In this document: in pieces, positions 1-7,892 of the stretch
How the letters are laid out: the number at the start of each line of letters is the position of its first letter
Position numbering within the stretch: the first letter of the stretch is position 1
Made by a program: the position numbers and the translations under genes
Notes under the pieces: generated by a model
Told to the model about the DNA's origin: nothing
Database searches by the model: none
Seen by the model: only the letters and a program-made list of their open reading frames with translations
From: Armatimonadota bacterium
Lineage (GTDB): Bacteria; Armatimonadota; Hebobacteria; CAIYQO01
DNA length: 64,000 nt
Assembly: GCA_029553475.1 (NCBI GenBank)
Contig: JAKPKV010000050.1
Coordinates: 1 to 64,000, forward strand
Direction: 5' to 3'

Positions 1-1060
1 GCTCGATGGCCAGCGTCATGTCGGCGGCGAGGGGGGCGCGGAGCTTGGGGGCGAGGACGGGCGGCTCGTCGAGCTCGAGGCCGACGCCGTGGCCGACGAA
101 TCGCACCTGCTCGCGGCCCTGGCCCATGAAGACGTCCCCGTAGCCGAGCTCCGCGGCGCGGTCGGCGGCGCGGGTATAGACGTCCTCCCACGGCGTGCCG
201 GGGCGGAGGGCGTCGAAGACGTGTTCCTGCACGTCGAGCATGGCGGCGTAGGCATCCGTCACCGTCCGCGACGGCTGCCCCAGGCAGGCCATGCGCGTCT
301 GGTCGAGGTGGTAGCCCTCCAGCACGAAGGCGATGTCAATGAGGATCGGCTCGCCGGGGGCGATGACGGTGCGTGTGGCGCCGTAGGGCACCGCGGGCGA
401 GAGGCCGACGCCGCCGGCGATGCCCTCGAATTTCGAGCCGGCCAGCGTGCGCGTGCCCGCCACGCAGATGCCGCAGGCGGACATCTCCACCCCTTCGCGC
501 CGCGAGCGGATGAGCAGGTCATGCCCCGCGGTGCGGAAGAAAAATTCCAGCGCGGCGCTCAATTCCAGCTCGGTGACGCGGCGTGTCACATGCGCGCGCA
601 CCAGCGCCGGCAGGCCGGACAGAATGTTCCCCGCGCGGGCGAGGGTGGCGATCTCCTCCTCATCCTTCACCATGCGTAGCGCGCGCACGTCCGCGGCGAT
701 ATCCACCGTCTCCGCCTCCGCGAAGCAGGGCCGCAGGCGCTGGAAGGTGGCGGCGGAGAGGGTATCCAGCGTCAGCCCCACCCGCGCGGCGGGGTACTGC
801 GCGAAGACGGCGGCCAGCTCTTTCGAGCCGGCGAACGGGTGCAGCGGCAGCGCCGGCGCTTCCTCGGCGATGCGCGCCAGCGCCTTCCGCGCCAGCAGGC
901 ACGCCTGCCCCGCGCGCGGCACCAGCAGGTACAGCGGCTGGGTGGAGCCGGTGTAATAGTACAGATCGGTGGCGTAGTGCAGCACGGCGAGATCAAGGCC
1001 GCGCTCGGTGAGCAGGGCTTGCAGTGTCGCGAGACGCTGAGCGTGACGGTCGGTAGTCAT
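1..1060 (-). CDS. M24-family Xaa-Pro-type aminopeptidase, 3' end outside window
   Basis: The minus-strand frame begins with ATG at 1060 and stays open to the window edge, giving 353 codons. It has the two-domain layout of the creatinase/aminopeptidase P fold: an N-terminal domain to about residue 125, then the pita-bread metalloprotease domain. Metal ligands expected for the family are visible: D242 in LIDIAF, D253 in HLDQTR, and H324 in VGHGVGLELDEPP. The last one or two glutamates lie beyond the edge. The enzyme should remove N-terminal residues next to proline in the cytoplasm; no signal peptide is seen. Exact specificity (PepP or PepQ) cannot be assigned. Confidence 0.9.
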   Translation of the reverse strand, partial: MTTDRHAQRLATLQALLTERGLDLAVLHYATDLYYYTGSTQPLYLLVPRAGQACLLARKALARIAEEAPALPLHPFAGSKELAAVFAQYPAARVGLTLDTLSAATFQRLRPCFAEAETVDIAADVRALRMVKDEEEIATLARAGNILSGLPALVRAHVTRRVTELELSAALEFFFRTAGHDLLIRSRREGVEMSACGICVAGTRTLAGSKFEGIAGGVGLSPAVPYGATRTVIAPGEPILIDIAFVLEGYHLDQTRMACLGQPSRTVTDAYAAMLDVQEHVFDALRPGTPWEDVYTRAADRAAELGYGDVFMGQGREQVRFVGHGVGLELDEPPVLAPKLRAPLAADMTLAIE

Positions 1061-1143
1061 AGCGGCTCTACGATACCCGATTTTTCGGGGAATGGCCATC
1101 GGCGAAGCGTATTCAGTGCTAATATTGATCTGGAGGTGTTGCC

Positions 1144-1638
1144 ATGTCGCGTGGGCTACAGGTGCTGATGTTCATCGTCTTCGTGGGCGCCAGCTTCGCG
1201 GCGGGGGCGATTGGCGCGCGCTTCACCGCGCCGGCGACCGCGCCCGGCGGCTGGTACGCGGCGCTCCCCAAGCCATCATGGACGCCGCCGGCCTGGGTTT
1301 TCGCGCCGGTGTGGTCCACGCTGTACCTGCTGATGGGCATCGCCGCCTGGCTGGTCTGGCGGCGGGCGGGCGGATTCCGCGCGGCGGCGGCGCCGCTGGC
1401 GCTCTTCACCATGCAGCTCATCCTCAACGCCGGCTGGTCCATCCTCTTCTTCGGCCTGCGGCAGGTGGGCTTCGCGCTGGTCGAGATCCTCTGGCTCTGG
1501 CTCGCCATCCTCGCGGCGCTCCTTGCCTTCTGGCGCGTCTCGCCCTCCGCCGGCGCGCTGCTGCTGCCGTACCTGCTGTGGGTCACCTACGCCGCCACGC
1601 TGAACTGGGGATTCTGGCGCATTGTACGCGCGGAGTGA
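1144..1638 (+). CDS. tspO: TspO/MBR family membrane protein
   Basis: This 164-residue protein has five hydrophobic segments, the normal TspO topology and length. The diagnostic stretch is at residues 37-57, WYAALPKPSWTPPAWVFAPVW, followed by the LNAGWSILFFG segment near residue 95 and a C-terminal NWGFW. TspO proteins bind porphyrins and other hydrophobic ligands in the membrane, and in bacteria are linked to stress and tetrapyrrole handling. The start at 1144 is preceded by GGAGGTG about seven bases upstream. It is divergently transcribed from the M24 peptidase, so the 83-base gap must hold both promoters; TAATAT at 1118-1123 is a possible -10. Confidence 0.93.
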   Translation: MSRGLQVLMFIVFVGASFAAGAIGARFTAPATAPGGWYAALPKPSWTPPAWVFAPVWSTLYLLMGIAAWLVWRRAGGFRAAAAPLALFTMQLILNAGWSILFFGLRQVGFALVEILWLWLAILAALLAFWRVSPSAGALLLPYLLWVTYAATLNWGFWRIVRAE

Positions 1639-1802
1639 GCTCCGGAAGGCGAGAACCGCGAGAACCACCCGTGACAATATGGACCGGCGCCCCCACGGCG
1701 TCACCGTGCCGACGCGCGACGATTTTTTCGTCACGTTGTCAAAGAAACCAGCCGCTCCGCGGCACCCCCTGGGCCGGTACGCGTGATCTCGCCTCACCGT
1801 TC

Positions 1803-1832
1803 GTTGACGGGCGGGGGGTCGTCTGTTATACT
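1803..1832 (+). promoter_or_regulatory. Extended sigma-70-type promoter for the response regulator
   Basis: TTGACG at 1803-1808 and TATACT at 1827-1832 are separated by 18 bases, and TG at 1824-1825 makes the -10 an extended one. The response regulator start codon lies 62 bases downstream with its own ribosome binding site. The rest of the gap 1639-1894 shows no coding signal. Confidence 0.65.
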
Positions 1833-1894
1833 CGGAACGGGTCGGCAGTTCGGCAAAGGGCAATCCGTCTTAGCACTTATCGGAGGGCAGGGAA

Positions 1895-2299
1895 ATGCCG
1901 AAGAAAATTCTCGCAGTTGATGATGAGCGTCATATCGTGCGGCTCATCCAGGTCAACCTCGAACGTGCGGGGTACACGGTCATCACCGCGTACGATGGCC
2001 GGGAAGCGTTGCAGAAGATCGAGGCGGAAAATCCGGACCTGGTGGTGCTCGACGTGATGATGCCGTACATGGATGGCCTGGAGACCTTGAAGCGCATCCG
2101 CGCCAACCCGGCGACCCGCGCGCTGCCGGTGATTATGCTCACCGCGAAGGCGCAGGATCAGGACGTGTTTCAGGGCTACTCCCACGGGGTAGATATTTAC
2201 CTCACCAAACCGTTCAATCCCATTGAGCTGCTGACATTCATCAAACGAATCTTCAGTGAACAGGAATCGGATGACGACGATGATGTCTACGTCTTGTAA
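1895..2299 (+). CDS. Single-domain response regulator (CheY-like)
   Basis: The 134-residue protein is a receiver domain with no output domain. The phosphorylation pocket is intact: acidic pair D9-D10, phosphoacceptor D53 in VVLDVMMP, T83 in MLTAKA and K105 in YLTKPF. A run of aspartates then VYVL forms the C-terminal tail. A good ribosome site (GGAGGG) precedes the ATG. It should relay a phosphoryl signal by protein contact. No histidine kinase is adjacent; the sensorless kinase at 30588-31418 is a possible partner but nothing proves pairing. A small membrane protein starts inside the 3' end, so the two are probably co-transcribed. Confidence 0.95.
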   Translation: MPKKILAVDDERHIVRLIQVNLERAGYTVITAYDGREALQKIEAENPDLVVLDVMMPYMDGLETLKRIRANPATRALPVIMLTAKAQDQDVFQGYSHGVDIYLTKPFNPIELLTFIKRIFSEQESDDDDDVYVL

Positions 2300-2486
2300 A
2301 GGCGCGGGCCAGGTGGCCCTGGTGCTCGGCGGCATCGTGCTGGCGGCGGGCGTGGCGGCGGCCGTGTGGACGCTGCTCGCGAAGCGCGACGGCGCCGGCG
2401 ACCCCTTCGCAGTGGCCGATCGCCGCATTGACGAGCTCGAAGAACAGCTCCATCGCCTGCGGGAAGTCATCGCACACTCCTCGTAA
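2271..2486 (+). CDS. Small single-pass membrane protein with coiled-coil tail
   Basis: This short frame overlaps the last 29 bases of the response regulator in another frame. I chose the ATG at 2271 because AGGA sits five bases upstream at 2262-2265; a GTG at 2256 in the same frame is the alternative. The 71-residue product has one strongly hydrophobic segment (VALVLGGIVLAAGVAAAVW) followed by a charged helix rich in E, R and L that looks like a short coiled coil. The overlap suggests translational coupling and a link to the regulator, for example as a membrane tether. No family is recognised. Confidence 0.6.
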   Translation: MTTMMSTSCKGAGQVALVLGGIVLAAGVAAAVWTLLAKRDGAGDPFAVADRRIDELEEQLHRLREVIAHSS

Positions 2487-2508
2487 GGCGCCCGGAGCCG
2501 ATCCCTTC

Positions 2509-2550
2509 ACACCCGGCAGGAACGCCGCGCGCGGCGTTCCTGCCGGGTGT
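2509..2550. terminator. Perfect 42-base palindrome, probable terminator hairpin
   Basis: Arms 2509-2529 and 2530-2550 are perfectly complementary over all 21 positions, beginning ACACCCGGCAGG. It lies 23 bases after the stop of the small membrane protein. There is no T-run after it, so intrinsic termination is not certain. Confidence 0.55.
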
Positions 2551-2811
2551 GCCGTCTTCCCCCGCCCGCGGCGGGCGTTACACGCCGGCCATTCCTGGGA
2601 ACAAGAGCCTCTGACGGCGCGTTCCCCCTCACTTGCCCCCGGTATCGTGCTTGCGCGTGTAATTGGGTCACAGTGTAACCGGACCGGCGTAAAAACGTCT
2701 GGTAGGAAATATCCCTACGCGCATATGTAACGGCGAGGAAGCGCTTGCAGGGCTTTTCCGCGTCCGGGCGAAGAATACTCCCCAAAACATGCTCACTGTC
2801 CGAGGTTGGTG
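2551..2811. other. Intergenic leader region of the GH38 gene
   Basis: No coding signal is seen. A short dyad GTCACAGTGTAAC at 2667-2679 (GTnACA/TGTnAC) and a second small dyad at 2702-2718 (GTAGG/CCTAC) could be operator sites, but neither matches a motif I can name with confidence. Confidence 0.3.
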
Positions 2812-5800
2812 ATGGAGAAACATCCGCAGGTGACTCTGGAGCGCATCGGGCGCGTGGTGGACGAGCTGGCGCGCTCGCTGTGGATGGACCGGCGGCCGCT
2901 GCGCGTCGCGGTCTACCAGTGCGCCGAGCCGATTCCGTACGCGGACGCCGTGCGGCAGGCGTATCAGCCCGTCGAAGTGGGGTTTCCGTGGGGGCCGGCA
3001 TGGTCCACGGCGTGGTTCCACCTGGAGGGCGACGTGCCCGCGGCATGGGCGGGGCGGACGGTCGCGGCGCTCATTGACACCGGCTCGGAGGCGTTGGTGT
3101 GGGCGGAGGGCGCGCCCGCGCAGGGCCTGGATGACAACCGCCGCGACTTCACCCTCGACGGTCCGCAGGTCAACCTCTACGTGGAAGCCGCCGGCAATGG
3201 CGCGTTCGGCTTCGGGGGCGCGGATGCGCCCGCGAACCCGACCCCCTTCACGCTGAAACAGGCGGAGATCGCCTGGCTGCACCGCCCGGCGTGGGACCTG
3301 TACCACGACCTGCGCGTGCTGCATGGCCTCATCGCGCAGCTCCCGGCGGAGTCCCCGCGCCGCGCCAGGCTGCTCTATACCGTCAACGCGGCGGTGAACG
3401 CGTATTATCGCGGCGGCGAAGCGCGCTATGCCAACGCCCGCGCCATCCTCGCCGCGGCCTTCGCCGATCCTGCCCCCGCCTCCGCCAGCGACGTCACCGC
3501 GCTGGGGCACTCGCATATTGACACCGCGTGGCTGTGGCCGCTGCGCGAGACGGTGCGCAAGTGCAGCCGCACCTTCGCCACGGTGCTGTGCTACATGGAG
3601 ACGTACCCGGAGTATCGCTACGTGCAGAGTCAGCCGCAGCTCTACGCCTTCATGAAGGAGCACTTCCCCTCGCTCTACGCCCGCATCAAACAGGCGGTGG
3701 CGGAGGGGCGCTGGGAGCCGGAAGGCGGCATGTGGGTGGAGGCGGACTGCAACGTGCCCTCCGGCGAGGCGCTGGTGCGCCAGTTCCTTTACGGCATGCA
3801 GTTTTTCCGCGAGGAGTTCGGCGTGGAGTGCACAATCCTCTGGCTGCCGGACGTCTTCGGCTACTCCGCCGCGCTGCCGCAGATCCTGCACGGGTGCGGC
3901 ATCCGCTACTTCCTCACGCAAAAACTTTCCTGGAATCAGTTCAACCCCATCCCGCATCACACCTTCTGGTGGGAGGGCATTGACGGCTCGCGCGTGCTGG
4001 CGCACTTCCCGCCCGCCGATACCTACAATGGCATGATGACCCCGCAGGAACTCCTTCATGGCGAGCGCAACTTCCGCGACAAGGACCGCTCCGACACCTG
4101 GCTCTACCTGTTCGGCTTCGGCGACGGCGGCGGCGGGGTGACGACGGAGATGCTGGAGGCGGCGCGGCGCATGCGCGACGTGGAGGGCCTGCCGCGGGTG
4201 ACGCAGGGCCTGGCGCGCGAGTGGTTCCCGCGCATGGAGGCGGAAGCGCGCGACCTGCGCACCTGGGTGGGCGAGCTGTATTTTGAGCGCCATCGCGGCA
4301 CCTACACCACGCAGGCGAAGAACAAGTGGGAGAACCGCCGGTGTGAGCTGCTGCTGCGCGACGCCGAATTCCTCGCCGCGCTGCACCCCGCCGGGCCGAC
4401 GGCCTATCCGGCGGACGCGCTGGCGCGCGCCTGGAAGCTCGTCCTCCTCAACCAGTTCCACGATATCCTGCCCGGCTCGTCCATCGGCTGGGTGTATGCG
4501 GATTCCCAGCGCCAGTATGCCGAGGTGCATGACGCGGCCGATGCCGTCATCGCCGACGCCACCGACGCCTTCGCCCGGCAGATTCACACCGACGGCATGG
4601 CCCACCCGGCGCTCATCTGGAACACCCTCTCCTTCGCGCGCAGCGGCATGGTGAGCATCCCCTGGAAAGGCTCGGCGAAAGTGGTGGCGCGGGCGCCGAA
4701 GGGCGAGCTGTACCGCACGCAGCTCAGCGAGGAGGACGGGGGGCGCCGGCTGCTCATCGAGGTGGCGGACGCCCCCGCCATGGGCTACACGGTCTACGAC
4801 ATCCGCCGCGGGCGCTTCGCCGAGGACATCGGCGACGTGGCGGCCGCCACGCCGACGACGCTGGAAAACGGCCTGGTGCGCGTGACGCTGGACGCGCGCG
4901 GCGGCGTGGCATCGTTGTACGACAAGCAGGCGGAGCGCGAGCTCATCGCCCCCGGCGCGGTCGGCAACCTCTTCCAACTGCTGGACGACCATCCCATCAA
5001 TTGGGATGCCTGGGACATTGATCCCTTCGCCGAGGAAGTGACCACCGACCTGCTGGGCGAGGCGACGGTGACGGTGACGGAGAACGGCCCGCTGCGCGCC
5101 AGCGTGCGGGTGGCGCGCGCCCTCACCCCGCGCGCGACGCTGACGCAATACATCCGGCTGGAAGCCAACAGCCGCCGCCTCGATTTCGAGACCGTCATTG
5201 ACTGGCGCGAGGCACACGCGCTGCTGAAGGTGGCCTTCCCGGTGGCGGTGCACAGCGCCCGCGCCACCTTCGAGATTCAGTACGGGCACGTGGAGCGCCC
5301 CACCCACCGCAACACCTCGTGGGACATGGCGCGCTTCGAAGTGCCCGCGCACAAGTGGGCGGACCTCTCCGAAAGCGATTACGGGGTGGCGCTGCTCAAC
5401 GACGGCAAGTACGGCTATGACGTGCGGGGGTCCGTGCTGCGCCTCACCCTGCTGCGCGCGCCGAAATCGCCCGATCCGGAGGCGGACATGGGCGTGCACA
5501 CCTTCACCTACAGCCTGCTGCCGCATCGCGGCGACGTGGTGAACAGCGGGGTGCCGCTGGCGGGGTATGACCTGAACGTGCCGCTGCGCGTCTCGACGCT
5601 GCCGGTGCGGGAAGGCGTGCTGGCACAGGCGCACAGCTATTTCCGGCTGGACAAGCACAACCTGCTCATCGAGTCGGTGAAGCGCGCCGAGGACGGGGAC
5701 GGCCTTATCGTGCGCCTCTACGAAGCCTATCGCCGCCGCGGCGTCGCCCGCCTCATCACCAACGGCCTCTGCGCGCGCGTCACCCGCACCGACCTGCTGG

Positions 5801-5889
5801 AGCGCGACCAGGAAGAGCTGCCCGTGCGGGGCGGCGCGGTGGAATTCTCCTTCCGCCCGTTCGAGATCATCACGCTGCGGCTGCGCTAG
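2812..5889 (+). CDS. GH38 alpha-mannosidase
   Basis: The 1025-residue protein has the full class II alpha-mannosidase layout: an N-terminal beta domain, the catalytic (beta/alpha)7 barrel from about residue 225, the alpha-helical middle domain, and C-terminal beta-sandwich domains. The zinc-binding motif is GHSHIDTAWLWP (H233, H235, D237), and the probable nucleophile is D347 in WLPDVFGYSAALPQI. The start at 2812 follows GAGG by six bases and is preferred over upstream TTG and GTG codons. No signal peptide is present, so it should trim mannose from imported or endogenous oligosaccharides in the cytoplasm. It stands alone in its transcription unit. Confidence 0.95.
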   Translation: MEKHPQVTLERIGRVVDELARSLWMDRRPLRVAVYQCAEPIPYADAVRQAYQPVEVGFPWGPAWSTAWFHLEGDVPAAWAGRTVAALIDTGSEALVWAEGAPAQGLDDNRRDFTLDGPQVNLYVEAAGNGAFGFGGADAPANPTPFTLKQAEIAWLHRPAWDLYHDLRVLHGLIAQLPAESPRRARLLYTVNAAVNAYYRGGEARYANARAILAAAFADPAPASASDVTALGHSHIDTAWLWPLRETVRKCSRTFATVLCYMETYPEYRYVQSQPQLYAFMKEHFPSLYARIKQAVAEGRWEPEGGMWVEADCNVPSGEALVRQFLYGMQFFREEFGVECTILWLPDVFGYSAALPQILHGCGIRYFLTQKLSWNQFNPIPHHTFWWEGIDGSRVLAHFPPADTYNGMMTPQELLHGERNFRDKDRSDTWLYLFGFGDGGGGVTTEMLEAARRMRDVEGLPRVTQGLAREWFPRMEAEARDLRTWVGELYFERHRGTYTTQAKNKWENRRCELLLRDAEFLAALHPAGPTAYPADALARAWKLVLLNQFHDILPGSSIGWVYADSQRQYAEVHDAADAVIADATDAFARQIHTDGMAHPALIWNTLSFARSGMVSIPWKGSAKVVARAPKGELYRTQLSEEDGGRRLLIEVADAPAMGYTVYDIRRGRFAEDIGDVAAATPTTLENGLVRVTLDARGGVASLYDKQAERELIAPGAVGNLFQLLDDHPINWDAWDIDPFAEEVTTDLLGEATVTVTENGPLRASVRVARALTPRATLTQYIRLEANSRRLDFETVIDWREAHALLKVAFPVAVHSARATFEIQYGHVERPTHRNTSWDMARFEVPAHKWADLSESDYGVALLNDGKYGYDVRGSVLRLTLLRAPKSPDPEADMGVHTFTYSLLPHRGDVVNSGVPLAGYDLNVPLRVSTLPVREGVLAQAHSYFRLDKHNLLIESVKRAEDGDGLIVRLYEAYRRRGVARLITNGLCARVTRTDLLERDQEELPVRGGAVEFSFRPFEIITLRLR

Positions 5890-5921
5890 CGAATAGGCGG
5901 CGCGTAGCGCCAAATATCCCC

Positions 5922-5978
5922 CAATCCATCCCGTTCGTCGTCAGGCACGCGGCGGAGCGGCGTGCCTGACGACGAACG
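5922..5978. repeat. Dispersed hairpin repeat (AGCGGAGCGG-loop family), copy 1
   Basis: Arms 5932-5950 and 5960-5978 pair perfectly over 19 bases around a nine-base loop. The core is GGCACGC then GGCGGAGCG then GCGTGCC. The 5' flank from 5922 begins CCAATCCATCCCGTTCGTCG and is shared with the minus-strand copy at 37597-37645. The rest of the gap 5890-6140 shows nothing else notable. Confidence 0.8.
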
Positions 5979-6140
5979 AGTTCTGGTGTAACCGCTTAAA
6001 TACATGGTAGACACTCGCCCGTCCGGAGGATTCATAACACCTGCCTCCAAACCCTCCCTCGGTGTCTCTCGCGTTTGTGCGCGGAACAATAGCGGACTGC
6101 CGCAGTCTAATAGCATAACTCGTATTCAAAAGGATATGCC

Positions 6141-7490
6141 ATGCGCTACGGAGTATTGTTTGGCCTGCTGTGTCTCTACGGAGTGGCTGCCTTTGCCGAA
6201 ATCGCCATCGGCAGCAGCCTGGAGTGGATGGCCGCCAGCGCGCCAACCATTCTGCGCGCCACCTGTGTGGAAAGCCAGAATGATCTGAATAGGCAGGGAG
6301 AAGAGATTCGCGTCATTTCGCTGCGTGTCGAAGAAGTGCTGAAAGGCACATTTGATCAGCCGGCGATCCGATTACGCTGCCGGCTGTTGCCTGGCGATCG
6401 AAAGCAGCTTCCGGAAAGCATGAAGACGCATACCTTCCTCGCCTTCATCCCGGCGCATTCGCCTGATGATACGGAAGTCACCTTCGGTGGAAAAGTCGGC
6501 ATCCCGGCGGTCATTGATCTCCAGGCCCCCCTCTATGTCTACTCGGTGGAAGCGCTGCTGACCGCAACACCGGTCAAGCCCACCCCCACCGACGCGTTGA
6601 TGATCCTGGATAACAGCGGCCTGCTCACGGATGCCAAAACTATTCAGGATATCGTGAAGCGCTGGGCAACCTGGAACGTCGCCGATCAGGTGCCTGTACG
6701 GCGCGCTTTCAAAAACGAACCAGGCTCTGCATTTATCGAGGCGTTCGGTGGTATCTATCATGATCTTTGGTCCGGCAGCGTCTGCTACCTTATTTTTCCG
6801 GCCGCAAAGGCTGTACGCGATCAAGCGATTGTGCTGACGCATACGAAGAACGGCTGGGATCGTGAACGCGCGGTGCGCATACTGGCGGCGTTCACGGGTG
6901 CGGAATCGTTCCAAGCACTGCGCCCCTTACTGCAGGACCCTTATGCAGTCGTTTTCTGGTCGGATCTCGTGATGCCGTCAGTCTACTTTTATCCTGTGCG
7001 GTATGCTGCCAGTAGCGCTCTGCAAGCGCTCGGTGAGCATCCTGGTGATGTCGTCCTTCGGCATACGCAATCACGTGAGGAGAAGCTGCAGCAGCTTCAG
7101 GCTGATTGGCAGCAGGCTGTTCCAACCCATATCGGGAAGGACTTGACGCTGAAATCCGTCGCGTATACCGCCGCCCCCACCGAATGGGAGCGCACCGACG
7201 GCGATGACGGTATCGCCATTACCGCCGAAGATCCCAAAAACACCCTCAATGACGGCCGTGGCGCCCGTTACCACCCGACGTTCGTCCTGTTCATCATGCC
7301 GCACGGCTGGAAAGGCCGCTGCCGCCTGCAAGCAGACGGCATAGTTGCCATGCAGGCAAAAGCGGCCACCGATCTCGGCACCGACCCATCCGGCCACCGC
7401 TTCTTTTATCTGTCTGACGGCGCTGATAAATTGGTGAATCTCGATAACCTTCGCCAGCACTTTCACATCCAGAAAGCCCCATCCCCCTAA
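6141..7490 (+). CDS. Secreted hypothetical protein
   Basis: The 449-residue product starts with a clear signal peptide (about residues 1-19, ending near AFA|EIAI). I recognise no catalytic motif. The middle part (about residues 225-315) has alternating helical text (RERAVRILAAFTGAESFQALRPLL, YAASSALQALGEH) that resembles two or three HEAT-type repeats. The N-terminal 140 residues look like a beta-rich domain. Base composition is less GC-rich than its neighbours, which may mean later acquisition. The start has AAAAGGA upstream. It is probably periplasmic or extracytoplasmic; function unknown. Confidence 0.75.
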   Translation: MRYGVLFGLLCLYGVAAFAEIAIGSSLEWMAASAPTILRATCVESQNDLNRQGEEIRVISLRVEEVLKGTFDQPAIRLRCRLLPGDRKQLPESMKTHTFLAFIPAHSPDDTEVTFGGKVGIPAVIDLQAPLYVYSVEALLTATPVKPTPTDALMILDNSGLLTDAKTIQDIVKRWATWNVADQVPVRRAFKNEPGSAFIEAFGGIYHDLWSGSVCYLIFPAAKAVRDQAIVLTHTKNGWDRERAVRILAAFTGAESFQALRPLLQDPYAVVFWSDLVMPSVYFYPVRYAASSALQALGEHPGDVVLRHTQSREEKLQQLQADWQQAVPTHIGKDLTLKSVAYTAAPTEWERTDGDDGIAITAEDPKNTLNDGRGARYHPTFVLFIMPHGWKGRCRLQADGIVAMQAKAATDLGTDPSGHRFFYLSDGADKLVNLDNLRQHFHIQKAPSP

Positions 7491-7585
7491 ATCGTCATCG
7501 TCATCGTCGTCGTTCTCTCTCCCTCCCCGGCGCGCGAAGCTCCGTCGAGCCAAAACCAACCCCCACCCCATCCCGTTCGTCCCTC

Positions 7586-7721
7586 CCCCTCTCCCGCTGG
7601 GAGAGGGGGAGGGGGGGTGAGGGCCGCGTTGCCCCCCGGCCGCTCCGTGTGCAGGGACCAGCACGGCGCCCCTTGACAAACAGACGTTTTCATACTATAC
7701 TGCCGCCCGTACCGTTATAAT
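7586..7721. repeat. Dispersed element with CTCTCCC hairpin and embedded promoter, copy 1
   Basis: The element begins with CCCTCTCCCGCTGGGAGAGG, continues through GTGAGGGCCGCGTTGCCC, and ends with a promoter-like stretch. A second copy with the same order of blocks, but lacking about 26 bases, is at 44590-44708. A GATGAC/GTCATC-type simple repeat lies just upstream at 7491-7514. Confidence 0.7.
7673..7701 (+). promoter_or_regulatory. Consensus sigma-70-type promoter within the repeat element
   Basis: TTGACA at 7673-7678 and TATACT at 7696-7701 are spaced exactly 17 bases apart. It points toward the glycosidase gene at 7893, which also has a closer -10 at 7855. The transcript would carry about 185 bases of leader including the hairpin at 7781-7819. 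Confidence 0.6.
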
Positions 7722-7740
7722 CGCATACCGCTAAAAACTT

Positions 7741-7819
7741 GCGCCTTGGCGCTTTGGCGTGAGACCCTTCCGCACACGACTACCCCCCGTTTGGCGAGAA
7801 TGCACAAATTCGGGGGGTA
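7741..7819. repeat. GCGCCTTGGCG repeat and CCCCCCG hairpin in leader
   Basis: The stretch 7741-7765 (GCGCCTTGGCGCTTTGGCGT and following bases) resembles 56855-56886. Next, TACCCCCCG at 7781-7789 pairs with CGGGGGGTA at 7811-7819. The segment CACGACTACCCCCCGTTTGG is also present at 47586, so the hairpin is a dispersed element. Confidence 0.6.
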
Positions 7820-7851
7820 ACGGGGGGTAATAACCCTACCGCCCCCACTTA

Positions 7852-7860
7852 TGCTACAAT
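7852..7860 (+). promoter_or_regulatory. Extended -10 box TGCTACAAT
   Basis: The extended -10 lies 32 bases before the ATG at 7893. No convincing -35 is visible. The same nine-base motif recurs upstream of other genes in the window. Confidence 0.5.
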
Positions 7861-7892
7861 ACCGCCAACCCACAACCCGAAACGGAGCCGTC

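Noticed and set aside
2668-5913. 1081-codon open frame on the minus strand opposite the GH38 gene
   Set aside because: Its translation is histidine, arginine and valine-rich without motifs, as expected for the antisense shadow of a GC-rich gene; the plus-strand GH38 has all family motifs.
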